The notes: generated by a model from the letters alone, not told the origin. DNA of 64,000 bases from Bin107 sp965221655 (GCA_965221655.1 OZ244906.1:558001-622000); one strand, 5' to 3'; shown: positions 41,921 through 50,590, counted from the stretch's first letter. Program-made: numbers and translations.

Positions 41921-43158
41921 GCGCGCGCTCCGTGTTCCTCCTCCTCGCGCTCGTCCTTTCGGCCGTGCTGGCCGGATGCGGGCTCGAATCACAGCCCGAG
42001 GAGAAGCCAAAAAGCATTCGGGAAACCCTCTCCCCGCGCGCACTCGACGACTACGATTTCGCACAGGCCGTGCGCGTGAACACGGTGGAAGCCTATCAGG
42101 CGTATATGCGCGAGCACCCCGCGGGCGCATACGCGCGTCGGGCGCGCTATCGCATGGAGTGGGCAGCCTACGAGCAGGCGCGCGCCTCCCAAACGCCCGG
42201 TGCGCTCGATAGTTTTCGCAAGAACTTCCCCGAAGGGTGGTTCGTCGTGCCCGAGAGCGCTGCTCTCCAGCGCAGAGAGTACGAAGACATCAAGAAAAAA
42301 GAGAGCGTCGCCGCCTACAGGGCGTTTATTGAGAAATACAAGAATGCGCGCAGCGCGTGGACCGAGGCGGCCACCCAGCGTCTCGAACGCCTGTTGCTCG
42401 ACGCCGCGAAGAGCGGGGGCAATACGCTCGAACTCCAGCGATACATCTTCGACAACCCGGACACCCCCTATCTGTCTGAGGCGCAAAAGGCTCTGCGCGA
42501 GGCGCGCTTCGCCGAGGCAATCCGCTCAGGCAGGGAGGCCGCGTGGCGGGCCTTTATCAAAGAGTACGAAGGCTCCGCCGAGGCCGCGCGCATGCGGCGG
42601 CACATGGAGGAGCAAGCTCTTGCGGGGGCCGAGCGTTCGGGGCGCGTCGCCGCTCTGGAGCGCTTTCTCGATCGCTATCCCGCTTCGGTGCACAGGGAGC
42701 GCATCCTGACAGCCATCACAGGCATGGCCGCGCAACGCAACGGGAACGTCCGCCGGTGGGTGCGCGTCCAAAACGCCGAGGTCGAGTTATCCAGGCGGCG
42801 TGGATGCCGCTCTTGCAAGCCCTTCCTGCTTGCGCGCGGCACGCTGGTCAACAAGGATCCGGACTTCACCTTCGACGTGGGGCTGCGGGTAGAACTTCTA
42901 GAGAGCGAGGGGCGGTGTTGCCGCACGACGCACTGGGTCGAAAGTTTGCGGCCCGGCGAGAGGCGGCTCTTCTCGTTCGCCGTGCGCAACAAATCTCCCG
43001 AGGAGGGAGAGCCTCTCCCCGAATACGAGTTCGGCGTGGCGTTCGGCTCCGCTTACCGCAACCCGCGCACCGAGCGCGGTCTGGAAATCGAGGGACTGGG
43101 CGGGAAGAAGCCGAGGCGGGATCGCTTCGCACCTGTTCGTGTGCCTGACATTAAATAG
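41917..43158 (+). CDS. Repeat-containing lipoprotein of unknown function
   Basis: The 413-residue protein starts with a lipoprotein signal (MSARSVFLLLALVLSAVLAG, then Cys). Five or so helical repeats of about 40 residues follow (AYQAYMREHPAGAYARRARY, AYRAFIEKYKNARSAW, LQRYIFDNPDTPYLSEAQ, AFIKEYEGSAEAARMRR, ALERFLDRYPASVHRER), similar to TPR or Sel1-like units. The C-terminal 130 residues look beta-rich, with paired cysteines (CRSCK, RCC). It overlaps the SCO1664-like gene by four bases, so the three genes form one operon. I do not recognise the family; a scaffold role at the membrane is possible. Confidence 0.7.
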   Translation: MSARSVFLLLALVLSAVLAGCGLESQPEEKPKSIRETLSPRALDDYDFAQAVRVNTVEAYQAYMREHPAGAYARRARYRMEWAAYEQARASQTPGALDSFRKNFPEGWFVVPESAALQRREYEDIKKKESVAAYRAFIEKYKNARSAWTEAATQRLERLLLDAAKSGGNTLELQRYIFDNPDTPYLSEAQKALREARFAEAIRSGREAAWRAFIKEYEGSAEAARMRRHMEEQALAGAERSGRVAALERFLDRYPASVHRERILTAITGMAAQRNGNVRRWVRVQNAEVELSRRRGCRSCKPFLLARGTLVNKDPDFTFDVGLRVELLESEGRCCRTTHWVESLRPGERRLFSFAVRNKSPEEGEPLPEYEFGVAFGSAYRNPRTERGLEIEGLGGKKPRRDRFAPVRVPDIK

Positions 43159-43226
43159 ATAGACATATAAATATCAATATCTTACGATATGTAATATAAA
43201 ATAGAACGTTAGGTTCTCTCTGCTCT
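43159..43226. other. AT-rich island between convergent genes
   Basis: About 60 bases after the lipoprotein stop are very AT-rich, in sharp contrast to the flanks. They hold small dyads (ATATC/GATAT and AGAAC/GTTCT). No gene is seen; it may be a transcription end region. Confidence 0.4.
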
Positions 43227-44117
43227 CTATTTGCGCTTGCGTTTGCGCCTGTTCACCTTCTCGACGCGCGCGGCCAGGTATTTCACCAGGTCAGGGTTGC
43301 CCATGAGGAGGGCGCGCCGCCACTTGCGCGCAGCACCGAGGTCCGCAGGCGTCGTGTCTTCTGAGAAAAAGCCCTCGAGCGCGCGCCACTGGTTCGTGTG
43401 GTCGAGCCGGGCGAGGATGGCCCCACCCGCTTCCTGTATAATCAGGACGCCTGCCGCCACGTCCCAAATGCTGGGGACGCCGAACAGCGCGTAGTGCAAA
43501 CCCCCGCGCGCCACGAGGGTCTGCTCGTAGCACATTGATCCCGTGGCGCGCACCTCGCCCATGTTTTTCCCGAGTGCGCCCGTGAGGCGAAACTGCGTCC
43601 ACCACGAGGCGGGAAGCGCAACGGTGCGCTTGCCTGTGGGCTGCTTCTCGGCGGCAACCTCGATGCGATGATCGTTGCGGAACGCTCCGCCCCCCTCGCA
43701 TGCACGGTAGACGACGCCCCCGTCCTCGGGCGTGAATATGGCCCCCGCCACGGGGCGTCCGCGTCGCAGCACGCCCACCGAACAGCCCCATACGTGTAGC
43801 CCGTTCAAAAAATTCTTCGTGCCGTCGAGAGGGTCGAGCACCCACAGATATTCGGGCACCGCGCGCGCGCCCTCTTTTTTGGCCTCTTCCTCGTCCTCGG
43901 GCTTCTCCTCGCCGAGCACCCCGTGCCCGGGAAAGTGCTCGTTGATCGCCCGGATCAAAAACGCCTGGCTCTCGCGGTCGGCCTCGCTCACGGGGTCGGT
44001 TTGGGCTTTGTTCTTGTAATCGACCTTGACCTGCTTGCCGAACAGGCCCATCAGTATCTCGCCTGCTCCCCGGGCGAGGTCCGCCGCCGCTTCTCCGAGC
44101 CGTCCGGGGTCGTTCAC
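43227..44117 (-). CDS. Inositol monophosphatase-family phosphatase
   Basis: The 296-residue Mg-dependent phosphatase has the family's metal-site motifs: GEEKPED, WVLDPLDGTKNFLNG and WDVAAGVLIIQEAGG. DPVSEADRESQAFL near residue 45 is also typical. Family members hydrolyse inositol phosphate, histidinol phosphate or PAP, and the sequence does not decide among them. A very basic tail (VEKVNRRKRKRK) is unusual. Its start overlaps the end of the upstream Ldh2-type gene by four bases, so they are co-transcribed. Confidence 0.92.
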   Translation of the reverse strand: MNDPGRLGEAAADLARGAGEILMGLFGKQVKVDYKNKAQTDPVSEADRESQAFLIRAINEHFPGHGVLGEEKPEDEEEAKKEGARAVPEYLWVLDPLDGTKNFLNGLHVWGCSVGVLRRGRPVAGAIFTPEDGGVVYRACEGGGAFRNDHRIEVAAEKQPTGKRTVALPASWWTQFRLTGALGKNMGEVRATGSMCYEQTLVARGGLHYALFGVPSIWDVAAGVLIIQEAGGAILARLDHTNQWRALEGFFSEDTTPADLGAARKWRRALLMGNPDLVKYLAARVEKVNRRKRKRK

Positions 44118-45163
44118 GGGGTGCGCTCCAGGGGGGGGAGGTCCAGCCTTTGGGCGATTTCGTCGAGCTCGGCGAGACGCTCAGGAGGCATCGTGAAGCC
44201 TTCGCGCCGCCGCTTCGTTTCGGTTTCGTGCTCTATCTCGCCCGGCATAAAAATGTTCTCCACCCCGGCGGCCTTTGGCGTCGCCTTGATGAGGGCGGTG
44301 AAGGCGTTCGCCGCGGCCTTGAATTCCGCCAGGGGCAGCAGCGCCTCCACGTTCAGGGCTGCGAAAATGCTCGTCACCCGGCTTTTCCCGTGAAATTCGT
44401 TGATGCCCACGATTTCGTGGCTGTGGCCTCCGCCCGCGAGTGCGCCCAGCACGGCGTCGATGGCGATGGAAAGACCGCTGCCCTTGTAGCCCGCAATCGG
44501 CGAGAGGAGCGAGCTGGCCAGCACCTGGTGGGGGTCGGTGGTGGGGCGGCCCTCTTCGTCCAGCCCCCAGCCCTCGGGGATAGGCCTGCCCGCGCGCGCC
44601 GCCTCGATAATGTAACCCCGCGCCACGACGGAGAGCGCCATGTCGAGCACGATGGGCGGGTCGCTCGGCAAGGCGATGGAGACGGGGTTGTTGCCGATTC
44701 TGGCCTCTTTGCCGCCTGCGGGAGGCAGCACGCGCAGGGTGTTCGTCGTGACGAGGCCGACCATGCCCGCCTCCGCCGCCATGGCCGCGTACGTCGCGGC
44801 GGCGCCGAAGTGGTTGCTCTCCTTGAGCAGCACGACGCCCACGTTGTGTATGCGGGCGCGGGCCAGAGCCTCTTGCATCGCGCGCCTCGACGCCACCTGG
44901 CCCATGCCGTTGTCCCCATCGGCGAGGGCGAGGGCGCCGGCGTCCTTGAGGACGCGAAAATTGGGAGTGGGGTTTGCCAGGTCGATTTCGAGTCGCTTGA
45001 CGTAGTGGGGCATCCGAATCACGCCGTGGCTGGTTACGCCGCGCAACTCGGCCTGGACGAGCGTCTGCGCCGTCCAGGCGGCGTCGTCCCCGGGCAAGCC
45101 CAGCCGGTCGAAGACCCGGTAGAGAAAAGAGTGCAGCTTCTCTTCCGTCGTGTGTCCGCTCAT
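44114..45163 (-). CDS. Malate/L-lactate/sulfolactate dehydrogenase-family oxidoreductase (Ldh2)
   Basis: The 349-residue NAD(P)-dependent enzyme belongs to the Ldh2/ComC/YlbC family, whose fold is unrelated to classical lactate dehydrogenase. Characteristic parts are AELRGVTSHGVIRMPHYVKR, NHFGAAATYAAMAAEAGMVG and ARIGNNPVSIALPSD. IAGYKGSGLSIAIDAVLGAL follows. Substrates in the family include malate, sulfolactate, ureidoglycolate and 2,3-diketogulonate. It overlaps the phosphatase gene and abuts the methyltransferase-like gene by one base, so the three form an operon. A close relative lies at 47465, flanking the lyase genes. Confidence 0.92.
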   Translation of the reverse strand: MSGHTTEEKLHSFLYRVFDRLGLPGDDAAWTAQTLVQAELRGVTSHGVIRMPHYVKRLEIDLANPTPNFRVLKDAGALALADGDNGMGQVASRRAMQEALARARIHNVGVVLLKESNHFGAAATYAAMAAEAGMVGLVTTNTLRVLPPAGGKEARIGNNPVSIALPSDPPIVLDMALSVVARGYIIEAARAGRPIPEGWGLDEEGRPTTDPHQVLASSLLSPIAGYKGSGLSIAIDAVLGALAGGGHSHEIVGINEFHGKSRVTSIFAALNVEALLPLAEFKAAANAFTALIKATPKAAGVENIFMPGEIEHETETKRRREGFTMPPERLAELDEIAQRLDLPPLERTP

Positions 45164-45769
45164 TCAGCCCTCGCGCGTGAACAGCCACGCCACGCCGTTT
45201 CGCACGTGTTCGCCCGCGTCCACGCGGCTCAGAAAATCGGCGCGCGAGACCGCCCAGAGATTCACGGCGTGCAACTCCCGCGCATTCCAGCCCGGCGCGT
45301 TCCAAAGCGCCTCGCTGCCCGCGAAGCCCGGCCCGCGCTGCACCACCGCAAGGTGTGTGCGCACGCTCTTCGCCCGTCTTATCTCCCGCTCGACGCCCGC
45401 GTCGAACGGGGGCCAGCAGGAGAGCACGAAGTCGGGCGCATGAACGGCGAGCGCCTCGCGCGCACCCAACGCCTCTATTCCCGCACCGCCCGCCGGGTCG
45501 GTGAGCAGCAAGTTCACCCCGCGCGCCCGCAGAGCCTTCCCGATCGCCGCGTCGCCGCAGCCCACCTCCAGGGGCTTGCGGGGAGCAAGTGCGGAAATTT
45601 CCTCCACCAGCGCGTCGAGCCACTCGGTTACGGGCAGCTGGTAGAGGTTTCTGCGCTCGCAGTAGAGCAGCCAGCCCTCTGCGCGTTCCGCCTCGGCGAG
45701 CCTGGCGACGGCCTCGGCATAGGGCAGGGGATTCGTGGGAGACTCCGCTTCGTTTTCCAGAGCGCGCAC
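45164..45769 (-). CDS. Small methyltransferase-like protein, function unknown
   Basis: The 201-residue protein has APRKPLEVGCGDAAIGKAL near residue 65, which resembles SAM-binding motif I of Rossmann methyltransferases. LLLTDPAGG follows as a possible second motif, then FVLSCWPPFDAG. The fold is short and other motifs are faint, so catalytic activity is uncertain. The GTG start at 45769 gives a plausible N-terminus. It is directly followed by the Ldh2-type gene, indicating co-transcription. Function unknown. Confidence 0.6.
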   Translation of the reverse strand: MRALENEAESPTNPLPYAEAVARLAEAERAEGWLLYCERRNLYQLPVTEWLDALVEEISALAPRKPLEVGCGDAAIGKALRARGVNLLLTDPAGGAGIEALGAREALAVHAPDFVLSCWPPFDAGVEREIRRAKSVRTHLAVVQRGPGFAGSEALWNAPGWNARELHAVNLWAVSRADFLSRVDAGEHVRNGVAWLFTREG

Positions 45770-45791
45770 TCCGCGTGATGAAACCTCCGCC

Positions 45792-45813
45792 GGGGCGCCT
45801 CCGGGGGTGCCCC
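45792..45813. repeat. GC-rich hairpin downstream of the lyase large-subunit gene
   Basis: GGGGCGCC and GGTGCCCC (one wobble pair) flank a six-base loop, immediately after the minus-strand stop at 45816. No T-tract is present. It is like the hairpins at 2009 and 3055. Confidence 0.45.
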
Positions 45814-45815
45814 CC

Positions 45816-47018
45816 CTAGACGCTCGGTCCGTTTCTGTTGATGGCGAAGGCGTTGTCCTCGTGGAGAATCTCCGCCTTCGTCATCTTCCCGCTGGCTACG
45901 TCGAGTACCTCGTCGTAGACGCGGCGCCCCGCCACCTCGATGGGCGTGCCCTCAAAGATGTCGGTTACGTCCACGTCGGTGGTGTCGGCCTGCAGCCTGG
46001 CCGAGAGCGGGTTGCCCGTGATGCGGACAGTGCTCATGAGCGGATGGTTGATGGTATGGCCGCCGCCCGTCGAGAAGATGAGCACCTGTGCGCCGCCCGC
46101 CGCGATGCCCGTGATGGACTCGCCGCCGTGGCCTGGGGTGTCCATCACGTGCAGGCCGTTCCTGCGGTTCGCGCGCTTCGCCCAGGGAATCACGTCGACG
46201 ATGGGGGCCGACCCCGCCTTCTGGATGGCGCCGAGCGATTTCTCCTCGATGGTGGAGAGGCCGCCCTCCATGTTGTCGCCCGTGGGCTGGCTGCCGCGCA
46301 GGTCCACGCCGCAGGCGAGAATGCGCTCTTCCATCTCCTGCACCATCTTCCAGATGCGCTTGCCCAGCGCGGGCCGCACGCACTTGTCGGCCAGCACGCC
46401 CTCGCCGCCCATCATCTCGGTGGTCTCGGCGAGCAGCGCGCGCCCGCCCAGCTTGACGACCTGATCCGTCACCCAACCCGTGGCCTTGTTGTGCGAGATG
46501 CCCGAGGTCGTGTCCGACGTGCCGCAGTTCAGCCCCAGCAACAGCTTGCTGACGGGGATTTCCCTGCGGCGTTCGTTCGTGAGGCTCCGCAGCATCTCCA
46601 TGCCGATGCGCGTGGCCTTGGCGGTGGCGTCGATGGCCCCGCCGTCCTCGCGGATGTTTATCGCCTCGACGCGCTTGCCCGTCTTGGCGATTTCGTGGGC
46701 GATCTCCTCCGCCGTGCAGCCCTCCTCGCGGTGGTGGTCGATGACGAGCACCGCACCCGCGTTCGCGTTCTGTCCGTGGCCGACCAGGGTCTCGAACGTG
46801 CGCTGGATGTCGGGGCCAATCTGGCAGCGGCCCAGCGGATGGGTGAGGGCGACGCTGTGCCTGAGCGTTCGGGCGACGCGCTCGCACGTCGGGTTGGCGT
46901 AGAGGGTGCCGCTCAGCACGAGCAGGTAGTTGCGCGCACCCACGTCTCCGTTTTCGCGGGGGTAGCCCCACCAGGTCTTTCTGATGCGGCGGGAAGTTTT
47001 TGTGGCTGCCTTGGCCAT
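45816..47018 (-). CDS. UxaA/SuyB-family lyase, large subunit
   Basis: The 400-residue protein matches the C-terminal (catalytic) part of altronate dehydratase and the large subunit of sulfolactate sulfo-lyase. Visible blocks include GYPRENGDVGARNYLLVLSG, LVIDHHREEGCTAEEIA, LLGLNCGTSDTTSGISHN and RGSQPTGDNMEGGLSTIEEK. MDTPGHGGESITGIAAGGAQ follows near the end. These enzymes remove water or sulfite from hydroxyacids using a metal centre. The small SAF-domain subunit is encoded 14 bases upstream. GGAGG precedes the ATG. Substrate choice (sugar acid or sulfolactate) is not decided by sequence. Confidence 0.87.
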   Translation of the reverse strand: MAKAATKTSRRIRKTWWGYPRENGDVGARNYLLVLSGTLYANPTCERVARTLRHSVALTHPLGRCQIGPDIQRTFETLVGHGQNANAGAVLVIDHHREEGCTAEEIAHEIAKTGKRVEAINIREDGGAIDATAKATRIGMEMLRSLTNERRREIPVSKLLLGLNCGTSDTTSGISHNKATGWVTDQVVKLGGRALLAETTEMMGGEGVLADKCVRPALGKRIWKMVQEMEERILACGVDLRGSQPTGDNMEGGLSTIEEKSLGAIQKAGSAPIVDVIPWAKRANRRNGLHVMDTPGHGGESITGIAAGGAQVLIFSTGGGHTINHPLMSTVRITGNPLSARLQADTTDVDVTDIFEGTPIEVAGRRVYDEVLDVASGKMTKAEILHEDNAFAINRNGPSV

Positions 47019-47032
47019 GGCGGACCTCCTCT

Positions 47033-47329
47033 CTAGCCTGCGAGGTCGCCGCGGCCGCGGGCGCTCTCTATGTTGTGCACGTGAATGTAGTCGCCCACTG
47101 CGATTGCGCGGCTCGCCACGCCGATGGAAAGGCCGTATTTCATGCAATGCTCGCCCTTCTTGAGGGGCTTGATGCAGATTTTGTGGATGTAGGGAATCGC
47201 TTGCCTGGCCTTGAGCGTCTCGCCCATCTTGCCGTTGAGCATGAGGCGGACGGATTCTCCCTTCTTCACTTTTTCGAGACAGGTGGCGACGTTGTCTCCC
47301 TCTTCGATGATCATGGCTGTTACCGGCAT
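47033..47329 (-). CDS. UxaA/SuyA-family lyase, small SAF-domain subunit
   Basis: This 98-residue SAF-domain protein corresponds to the N-terminal domain of altronate dehydratase and to the SuyA subunit. The characteristic run is HKICIKPLKKGEHCMKYG, then SIGVASRAIAVGDYIHVHN. The final His cluster (IHVHN) is conserved in the family and lies near the active site. AAGGAGAAC precedes ATG 47329; the frame extends further back without coding look. It is 14 bases from the large-subunit gene and surely forms a complex with it. Confidence 0.87.
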   Translation of the reverse strand: MPVTAMIIEEGDNVATCLEKVKKGESVRLMLNGKMGETLKARQAIPYIHKICIKPLKKGEHCMKYGLSIGVASRAIAVGDYIHVHNIESARGRGDLAG

Positions 47330-47464
47330 GTGTTCTCCTTCCTGTGGCGGGGCGCGGCGTTCTCCGCGTCCCGTTGCGTGGTGGATATGCGGGGAAACGT
47401 TCATGCAACGGAGCATAAAACTAACGCATGGGGCGCAACACTTCAAACAAAGGCGCGCGTTTGC

Positions 47465-48514
47465 TCACTCCCTTTCGAGGGGCGCCACGCCCGTCTCTTC
47501 AGCGATGCGGTCCAAATCCCGCAGGAGGGCGTCTTTCAGCGCGATTCCCTCCGCAAGAGCGGCGCGGTATCTGCGGTGGGCGCCTTCGCCGGGAATGCGG
47601 ATTTCATCGAAGCCCGGTGCGAGGGCCGAGGCCTTGATGCGCGTTACGGCTTCGTCGACCGCCACCCTGTAGTCTCCCCCCAGGCACCTGTCCGGGTCGA
47701 TCGCCATGGCGAACATGGGCAGGCCGAAGGGTTTGTCGTGTTCGGTCCAGTCGGGCTGGTCGGCGTCGAAGCCGTTGCCCGCGAGCGCCCCCGTCAAAAA
47801 AGTGAACATGAGCGCGAGGCCGTAGCCCTTGTAATCGCCCAGGGGCAGCATGGTGCCCTTGGCGGCGAGGGCGGCGTCGGTGGTCGGGTTGCCCTGGGGG
47901 TCGAGCGCCCAGCCCTCGGGAATCGGCTCGCCCGCCTTGGCGGCCAACAGCACGTAGCCGCGTGCGACCTTTGAGGTCGCGATGTCGAAGAGGATGGGAT
48001 ATTCCTGGTTTGAGGGAATCGCGAACGCCACCGGGTTGTTGCCGATCATCCGCTCAGAGCCTCCCCAGGGAGCGAGGTTTCCCACCGCGCCGCTCACGAC
48101 CATGCCGATCATGCCGTGCTCGAGCGCCATGGCGGCGAAATAGCCGACGTGGCCCGTGTGGGAGGACTTGCGGATGGTCGCTGCGCCGATTCCGCCCGCC
48201 TGCGCCTTCTCGATGGCGACCTCCATGGCGCGGCGTGCGACGACGGCGCTCATGCCGTAGTCGCCGTCGAGGAGGGAGAAGGCGGGCAGATCGGTAATGG
48301 TGCGCACGCGGGGTCTGGGGTTTGCCGTTCCGTTGCGCAGGCGTTCGACGAAAATCCCGAAGCGCACGCAGCCGTGCGAACTCACGCCCCTGAGCTCGGC
48401 GTCCACGATTTGGGCCGCGCACGCCGCCGCGTCCTCTCCGGGAAGTCCCAGGGCGCGATAGACGCGCGCCAGATATGCGCCCAGGGCTTTCGCATCTACT
48501 TTCACGTCCGGCAT
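47465..48514 (-). CDS. Malate/L-lactate/sulfolactate dehydrogenase-family oxidoreductase (Ldh2), second copy
   Basis: The 349-residue enzyme is a paralogue of the 44114 gene. It has AELRGVSSHGCVRFGIFVER, SSHTGHVGYFAAMALEHGMI, RMIGNNPVAFAIPSNQE and GDYKGYGLALMFTFLTGAL. It lies 135 bases upstream of the lyase genes on the same strand. A dehydrogenase plus a SuyAB-like lyase would fit oxidation and cleavage of a 2-hydroxyacid such as sulfolactate, but this is inference. GAGGAACC precedes the ATG. It is divergent from the Zn-alcohol dehydrogenase gene. Confidence 0.92.
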   Translation of the reverse strand: MPDVKVDAKALGAYLARVYRALGLPGEDAAACAAQIVDAELRGVSSHGCVRFGIFVERLRNGTANPRPRVRTITDLPAFSLLDGDYGMSAVVARRAMEVAIEKAQAGGIGAATIRKSSHTGHVGYFAAMALEHGMIGMVVSGAVGNLAPWGGSERMIGNNPVAFAIPSNQEYPILFDIATSKVARGYVLLAAKAGEPIPEGWALDPQGNPTTDAALAAKGTMLPLGDYKGYGLALMFTFLTGALAGNGFDADQPDWTEHDKPFGLPMFAMAIDPDRCLGGDYRVAVDEAVTRIKASALAPGFDEIRIPGEGAHRRYRAALAEGIALKDALLRDLDRIAEETGVAPLERE

Positions 48515-48622
48515 GGTTCCTCCTCGCGCGGGCTCCTCGCCACCGCCTTGGCGAATGCGGAAAAGAGTGCTAATAGCATGTTTCCGACGAGTTTGTCCCC
48601 ACTGGCGGAGGATTCGCAACTC

Positions 48623-49711
48623 ATGAAAGCGTGGCGCTTTTACGCCTTCGGCGATATGCGGCTCGACGAGGTGCCCGACCCCGAGGCGAAACCCGGCTGG
48701 GTCGTGTGCAGGGTGCGGCGGGTGCAGCCCAGCATCACCGACGTGCAAAGGGCGCTCGGGGTCGGAACCATCAACTCGGCTTTGTTGCGCGAGATGCTCG
48801 AAAAACACGCCCCCGTCCAGTTGCTCGGCCACGAGATGAGCGCGGAGGTCGTCGAGGTGGGCGCGGGCGTCTCGCACCTCGCGCCCGGCGACAGGGTGTG
48901 TACCTCGGGACACGTTCCCTGCCTGTCCTGTGCCTATTGCCGCGAGGGGCGCGAGATGTACTGCGTCGACAAGCTGCACGTGGGCATCAACACCCCCGGC
49001 GCCTTCGCGGAGTACCTTGCCTTGCCGGCGCACGGCCTCGTGAAGCCGCCCCAGACGCTCGACGACGCCTCCATCGCCTGCCTGCAGCCGCTTTCCTCCA
49101 CCGTCGCCGCCATGCGCGACGCGCAGATTCATCCCGGCGAGACGGTGGCCATCACCGGCCAGGGGGTCATGGGTCTCTACGCCCTGCAAGCGGCGCGCAC
49201 CTGCGGGGCGGGCGCCGTTTTCGTGAGCGACGTGAAGGAGGAGGCGCTGGCGCTCAGCCGCAAGTTCGGGGCGGACGCGGTTATCGACGCGCGCGTCGAC
49301 GATCCCGTCGAGCGGGTGATGGAGATCACGGAGGGCAAGGGGGTGGACCTCGTCTTCGAGTGCGCGGGCGGAAACGCGGAGCAGGGGCTCGCGGGCCACG
49401 CCACCCTGCATCAGGCGACGCGCATGGTGCGCATCGGGGGGCGCGTCGTGCAGGTTGCGGGCCTCATCGGCGAGGTGCGCTTCGACCCCGTCTTCATGCG
49501 CGCGCAGGGAGTACGGTGGATGTATCCCGAAGGCCACGGGGCGGACACGGTGGCCCTGGGCGGCAAGTGGGTGGCGAGCGGAAGAATCGACGTGCGCTCG
49601 CTCATCACGCACGAGGAGCACGGCATCGAGAACCTGCCCCGCGTGATGGAGATTACGAACAAAAAGGCCGAGTACCGGGCCACGAACCCCTGCCAGCTCG
49701 TGCTGGCTTAA
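48623..49711 (+). CDS. Zinc-dependent alcohol dehydrogenase-family oxidoreductase
   Basis: This 362-residue medium-chain dehydrogenase has LLGHEMSAEVVEVGAGVSHL with the GHE motif. The structural zinc knuckle CLSCAYCREGREMYC carries four cysteines, and VAITGQGVMGLYALQAARTC is the nucleotide-binding fold. It resembles L-threonine/sorbitol-type dehydrogenases and crotonyl-CoA-like members only in general. The substrate is unknown. I chose ATG 48623, at the family N-terminus; the frame extends back to 48116 as antisense to the Ldh2 gene. It is followed by an SDR gene 38 bases on. Confidence 0.9.
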   Translation: MKAWRFYAFGDMRLDEVPDPEAKPGWVVCRVRRVQPSITDVQRALGVGTINSALLREMLEKHAPVQLLGHEMSAEVVEVGAGVSHLAPGDRVCTSGHVPCLSCAYCREGREMYCVDKLHVGINTPGAFAEYLALPAHGLVKPPQTLDDASIACLQPLSSTVAAMRDAQIHPGETVAITGQGVMGLYALQAARTCGAGAVFVSDVKEEALALSRKFGADAVIDARVDDPVERVMEITEGKGVDLVFECAGGNAEQGLAGHATLHQATRMVRIGGRVVQVAGLIGEVRFDPVFMRAQGVRWMYPEGHGADTVALGGKWVASGRIDVRSLITHEEHGIENLPRVMEITNKKAEYRATNPCQLVLA

Positions 49712-49749
49712 GGGATGCGTTGTTTCATGATTTTTCGGGGAGACGAACA

Positions 49750-50538
49750 ATGGACCTTGGTTTGAAGGGGAAGATCGCCATCGTTACGGGCGCGAGCCGG
49801 GGCATCGGCCGCGAATGCGCGCTCGCACTGGCGAAAGAGGGCGCGCGCGTGTGCGTGACGGCGCGCGACGAGGGGCTGCTGGCCAAGGCGGTCGAGGACG
49901 TGGACGCGGCGGGAGGCGAGGGCGCGTTCGTCTCTGCGGACCTCACTTCGCTTGAGGGCTGCAAGAAGGTGGTCGATGCCTGCGTGGAGCGTTTCGGCGG
50001 CGTGGACGTGCTCATCAACAGCGCGGGAGCGGCGCGGGGCGGCGACATTCTGGAACTGGACGCGGAGTTCATTACCGAGGCGCTCACGCTCAAGACCTAT
50101 GGTTATCTGCGCATGTCGCAGCTGGTCATTCCCCACATGCGCAAGAACGGGTGGGGCCGCATCGTCAACATCGCGGGAGGCGCGGGGGCGAGCCCCGCAC
50201 GGGGCAACATTCCCACGAGCGCTGCGAACATCACGGTGCTCAACAACACGCGGGCGCTTTCGGACGCAGTGGCGGGCGAGGGGATTCAGGTAAATACGGT
50301 TTGTCCGGGCATGACGAACACCCAGCGTGCGCGCGACCTGATGCAGGGACCCGCGGATAAGGCGGGCAAGGACGTGGAGGAGTTTTTGAAAGAGGTGGGC
50401 GCGCGCACCCCGGCGGGCAGAATCGCCGAGCCCGAAGAGGTGGCGAACGTCGCCGTGTTTTTTGCCTCGGCGGCTTGCTCCTACGTGAACGGCAGTTCCA
50501 TCTACATGGACGGTGGCAGCCGCAGGGCGACGCCCTAA
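49750..50538 (+). CDS. SDR-family protein with altered active site
   Basis: The 262-residue protein has the SDR fold and cofactor motif TGASRGIG (13-20), NSAGAARGG and the C-terminal VNGSSIYMDGG. The catalytic YxxxK is not present: the aligned segment is GNIPTSAANITVLNN, placing Thr156 and Asn160 at the Tyr and Lys positions. It may be inactive in the classical sense or use other residues. A strong terminator follows. It shares an operon position with the Zn-dehydrogenase gene. Substrate unknown. Confidence 0.85.
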   Translation: MDLGLKGKIAIVTGASRGIGRECALALAKEGARVCVTARDEGLLAKAVEDVDAAGGEGAFVSADLTSLEGCKKVVDACVERFGGVDVLINSAGAARGGDILELDAEFITEALTLKTYGYLRMSQLVIPHMRKNGWGRIVNIAGGAGASPARGNIPTSAANITVLNNTRALSDAVAGEGIQVNTVCPGMTNTQRARDLMQGPADKAGKDVEEFLKEVGARTPAGRIAEPEEVANVAVFFASAACSYVNGSSIYMDGGSRRATP

Positions 50539-50550
50539 AGCGCTTTTTCT

Positions 50551-50590
50551 CCTCCGGCGGGCGGTTCGTGCGCGCGCCGGAGGTTTTTTT
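50551..50590 (+). terminator. Intrinsic terminator after the SDR gene
   Basis: Perfect nine-base arms CCTCCGGCG (50551-50559) and CGCCGGAGG (50575-50583) are followed by seven T residues. It separates the dehydrogenase pair from the OYE-family gene. Confidence 0.88.
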
